64,000 bases of DNA from Clostridium_B lapidicellarium (lineage in GTDB: Bacteria; Bacillota; Clostridia; Clostridiales; Clostridiaceae): positions 310,001-374,000 of the forward strand of contig NZ_JBGFFE010000001.1 of assembly GCF_041224415.1 (NCBI RefSeq), read 5' to 3'. Made by a program: the position numbers and the translations under genes. Below the pieces are notes generated by a model. It was not told where the DNA came from, did no database searches, and saw only the letters and a program-made list of their open reading frames with translations. The first letter of the stretch is position 1. Every line of letters begins with the position of its first letter. Below are positions 61,434 to 64,000 of this stretch, in pieces.

Positions 61434-62846
61434 TTAAACCATAAGCAGCTGTTCCGCCGATATACCCGGCTCTGTCATAGATACTACATCCAGCACTTGA
61501 TTAAGTTCATCTTCACTTAAAAGGCCTTCTTCCAATATCAATTTTCTTATTGGCCGTCCTGTCTTCAAGGCTGTCTTTGCAATCTCAGCAGATTTTTTAT
61601 ACCCTACATGTGGACAAAGTGCTGTAATAATTCCTACACTATTGTCTACCAGCTGTTTACATCTTTCCTTGTTTGCAGTTATTCCCAGAACACAGTTATT
61701 TACTAAAGTATCTACTCCATTCGTCAATGTATCTATAGACTCAAACAAATTATAAAATATAATTGGTTCAAACGCATTTAGTTCTAATTGTCCAGCCTCT
61801 GCAGCCATAGTTATCGTTATGTCATTTCCTATAATATTGAAAGCTATTTGGTTTACCACTTCTGGTATCACAGGATTAACTTTTCCCGGCATTATTGAGG
61901 AGCCATTCTGCTTTGCCGGAAGTTTAATTTCTCCCAAACCTGTCCTTGGACCTGATGACATAAGTCTTAAATCATTTGATATCTTTGATAAATTGACAGC
62001 ACATGTTTTAAGAACTCCCGATACCGCCACATAGCCATCCAAATTTTGCGTCTCGTCGATTAAATTGACCGCCTGCTTTAATTCTATACCTGATACTTTA
62101 ACAATATTAGGTACTATATTATGGAAATATTTTGTATCGGCATTTATGCCCGTTCCCACTGCAGTGCCACCCATATTTACAACTCTCATTTCTTCCTGCA
62201 CTTTTTCAAGTCTTGAAATATCTCTCTTTACCACTGAACTATAAGCTTTGAATTCTTGTCCCAATCTAATCGGAACTGCATCCTGCAGCTGGGTTCTTCC
62301 CATCTTTACAACATCATCAAACTCCCTTGACTTTTTTTGAAAAGCTCCATAAAGTCCAGTTAGTTCTCTTATAACCTTCGGGAGAAGTTTTAGCACAGTC
62401 ATTTTTCCTGCCGTAGGTACAACATCATTTGTAGATTGTCCATAATTTACATTGTCATTTGGATGAACCATGCCGTAATCACCTTTTTTCTTGCCTAAAA
62501 TTTCTATAGCTCTGTTTGCAATTACTTCATTGGCGTTCATGTTCATGGATGTACCTGCTGAACCCTGGATAGGATCCACTATAAATTGATCATGTAATTT
62601 ACCGTCTATTATCTCATCGCAGGCTTTTATAATAGCTCCTTCTTTCTTTTTATCCAAAAGCCCAACTTCATTATTAGTTATAGCCGCCGCCTTTTTTATT
62701 TGTACAAGACTATTTATAAATTCTTCATGCATTTTAAGACCTGTGATTCTAAAATTCTCGGCACCTCTTAAAGATTGTACTCCATAATAAGCATCTACAG
62801 GTATCCGTTTTGATCCAATCGAATCACTTTCCAACCTGAAATCCAT
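61434..62846 (-). CDS. aspA: Aspartate ammonia-lyase
   Basis: A 470-residue enzyme of the fumarase/aspartase family: RIPVDAYYGVQSLRGAENF, QGSAGTSMNMNANEVIANRA and the signature GSSIMPGKVNPVIPEV. The N-terminus and the GSAGTSMNMNANE segment favour aspartase over class II fumarase, and a class I fumarase is in the same operon. It releases ammonia from aspartate to give fumarate. TGGAGGT precedes the ATG. It lies 50 bases after pyrD. Confidence 0.93.
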   Translation of the reverse strand: MDFRLESDSIGSKRIPVDAYYGVQSLRGAENFRITGLKMHEEFINSLVQIKKAAAITNNEVGLLDKKKEGAIIKACDEIIDGKLHDQFIVDPIQGSAGTSMNMNANEVIANRAIEILGKKKGDYGMVHPNDNVNYGQSTNDVVPTAGKMTVLKLLPKVIRELTGLYGAFQKKSREFDDVVKMGRTQLQDAVPIRLGQEFKAYSSVVKRDISRLEKVQEEMRVVNMGGTAVGTGINADTKYFHNIVPNIVKVSGIELKQAVNLIDETQNLDGYVAVSGVLKTCAVNLSKISNDLRLMSSGPRTGLGEIKLPAKQNGSSIMPGKVNPVIPEVVNQIAFNIIGNDITITMAAEAGQLELNAFEPIIFYNLFESIDTLTNGVDTLVNNCVLGITANKERCKQLVDNSVGIITALCPHVGYKKSAEIAKTALKTGRPIRKLILEEGLLSEDELNQVLDVVSMTEPGISAEQLLMV

Positions 62847-62896
62847 TCTAATTACCTCCAGAATTTTTTAATATATCCATATGCTTTATATAAATC

Positions 62897-63802
62897 CTAT
62901 TTAATTAAACTACCTATGAAATCATTAATATCTTCAATATTCTTTTCTATCATGAATTTTTTAATACCTTCAACTATATCTGTCATTATATCTGGCTTTA
63001 TAAAATTAGCTGTTCCAACCTGAACCGCAGTTGCACCAACAAGCAAATATTCAAGTGCATCTCCGGCAGTATACACCCCCCCTGATGCAACAATGGGAAT
63101 ATCAAGAGCCTTATGTATATTATATACGAGCCTTAATGTCAACGGTTTTACTGCAGCTCCAGACAAACCACCTATTATATTTCCAAGCACAGGCTTCTTC
63201 GTATCTAAATCCACAGCCATACCTATATAAGTATTTGCTACTGTTAATCCATCCGCTCCAGCCTCAACTGCTGCTTTTGCAATCGGTACTATATCTGTAA
63301 CATTTGGAGTCAGTTTAACAATTATCGGTGCTTTTATAATATCCCTCACAGTTCTGACAACATTATATGTCTGTTCAGAAGACTGCCCAAATGTTTTTCC
63401 ACCTTCCTCAACATTAGGACAGGACACATTAATTTCATAACCTGCAGCCCCGTCAACTTTATCAAGCATTTGCGCTGAAGCCTTAAAGTCTTCAACTGAA
63501 TGATTGGATATGCTTACAATAATATTTGTATCAATCTTTCTCAATTTTGGAATTTTATTTTCAACAAAGTCAAGAACGCCGGTATTCTGAAGTCCGACAC
63601 AATTTAATACTCCGCTGTCAACTTCAACTATCCTCGGAGGTCTGTTACCTTGCTTAGGATTCCGAGTAACGCTTTTGGCCACAAGTGCTCCTATTTTACT
63701 GAAATCTATATACTTGTCATATTCATCCAGGCCAAAAGTTCCAGATGCATTCATAATGGGGTTCCTAAGTTTTAACGATCCAATATTTACTGAAGTATTC
63801 AT
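62897..63802 (-). CDS. pyrD: Dihydroorotate dehydrogenase B, catalytic subunit
   Basis: A 301-residue FMN enzyme: NPIMNASGTFGLDEYDKYID at the start, the active-site Cys in YEINVSCPNVEEGG, and phosphate-binding loops in LGNIIGGLSGAAVKP and IVASGGVYTAGDALE. It works with PyrK to oxidise dihydroorotate using NAD+. Its ATG shares a base with the pyrK stop (TAATG), and AAGGAGG lies inside the end of pyrK. Confidence 0.96.
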   Translation of the reverse strand: MNTSVNIGSLKLRNPIMNASGTFGLDEYDKYIDFSKIGALVAKSVTRNPKQGNRPPRIVEVDSGVLNCVGLQNTGVLDFVENKIPKLRKIDTNIIVSISNHSVEDFKASAQMLDKVDGAAGYEINVSCPNVEEGGKTFGQSSEQTYNVVRTVRDIIKAPIIVKLTPNVTDIVPIAKAAVEAGADGLTVANTYIGMAVDLDTKKPVLGNIIGGLSGAAVKPLTLRLVYNIHKALDIPIVASGGVYTAGDALEYLLVGATAVQVGTANFIKPDIMTDIVEGIKKFMIEKNIEDINDFIGSLIK

Positions 63803-64000
63803 TACAGAATTACCTCCTTAACGTCAAATGCCGGTCCGTCTTTACAAACTCTCTTATATCCGGTACGGGTCATTACTGAACATGTAACACATGCTCCAAG
63901 ACCGCATCCCATCCTTTCCTCAAGGCTTACATATGACTTATAATCCAATTTTTGAAGTAACCTGGCAATTCTCTTTGATCCGCTGCAATAAATAACATCA
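63802..64000 (-). CDS. pyrK: Dihydroorotate dehydrogenase electron-transfer subunit, C-terminal part
   Basis: The last 65 codons of a gene that runs off the right edge. It contains the [2Fe-2S] cysteine motif (MGCGLGACVTCSVM, then RVCKDGPAF) of PyrK. It ends KEVIL and overlaps pyrD by one base. PyrK passes electrons from PyrD to NAD+ through FAD and the cluster. Confidence 0.93.
   Translation of the reverse strand, partial: DVIYCSGSKRIARLLQKLDYKSYVSLEERMGCGLGACVTCSVMTRTGYKRVCKDGPAFDVKEVIL

Overview
The window looks like a chromosomal segment of a motile, endospore-forming, anaerobic Clostridium (cluster I type). Evidence: AT-rich sequence with strong AGGAGG ribosome sites, a Gram-positive/clostridial flagellar operon, a gerA-gerB-gerC spore germination operon, two-subunit iron-sulfur fumarase, an NAD-type dihydroorotate dehydrogenase (pyrK-pyrD), and an encapsulin with ferritin-like cargo. 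The species cannot be fixed from the sequence alone. LAYOUT: 1-11.3 kb is a long minus-strand flagellar operon read flgB-flgC-fliE-fliF-fliG-fliH-fliI-fliJ-fliK-flgD-(flagellar operon protein)-flgE-flbD-fliL-fliO. It builds rod, MS ring, C ring rotor, export ATPase and hook, and it runs off the left edge. 11.7-12.7 kb is a separately transcribed short flagellin gene with a good sigma-28 promoter. 12.8-18.2 kb holds small housekeeping and salvage genes: a short SSB, a VOC protein, an MBL hydrolase, CbiZ, dUTPase, a GreA-like factor and D-serine dehydratase. 18.3-23.3 kb is a plus-strand module: secreted protein, ABC transporter, histidine kinase, response regulator. 23.6-25.6 kb is a YyaL/DUF255 gene broken by a 20-bp insertion at its Cys-His-Trp-Cys motif. 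25.7-31.4 kb has RmuC, a GGDEF-EAL protein, a hybrid kinase and a DUF434 protein. 31.6-40.5 kb is a catabolic island for a four-carbon (or related) sugar acid: PdxA2, GntP permease, 2-hydroxyacid dehydrogenase, DapA-like aldolase, DUF1537 kinase, iron alcohol dehydrogenase and a PrpR-like regulator. Shared inverted-repeat operators lie before the operon and before the regulator. 40.6-47.2 kb has an auxin-efflux-type transporter, a chemoreceptor, the encapsulin operon, PepV and ComFB. 47.2-51 kb is the ger operon. 51-56 kb has DUF1848, a proline iminopeptidase, hsp20 and a remote flagellin-like gene within a repeat-rich stretch. 56-58.5 kb has a decayed nucleotidyltransferase-partner pseudogene, cobT and a TPR protein. 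58.6-64 kb is a minus-strand series pyrK-pyrD-aspA-malic enzyme-fumA-fumB. HOW IT FITS TOGETHER: the last series converts aspartate to fumarate, malate and then pyruvate. The 31-40 kb island should feed triose phosphate from a sugar acid through kinase plus PdxA2. CbiZ and CobT both serve corrinoid salvage. MOST UNUSUAL: (i) a hairpin-rich dispersed element in two copies, at 41572-41657 and 52065-52190; (ii) a 304-bp direct repeat, about 98% identical, bracketing hsp20, whose GC-rich core recurs at 23.4 kb; (iii) the sugar-acid island with its degenerate AAA+ regulator and operators; (iv) the interrupted YyaL gene; (v) a GerC protein without its lipobox cysteine; (vi) a flagellin-like protein far from the flagellar genes.
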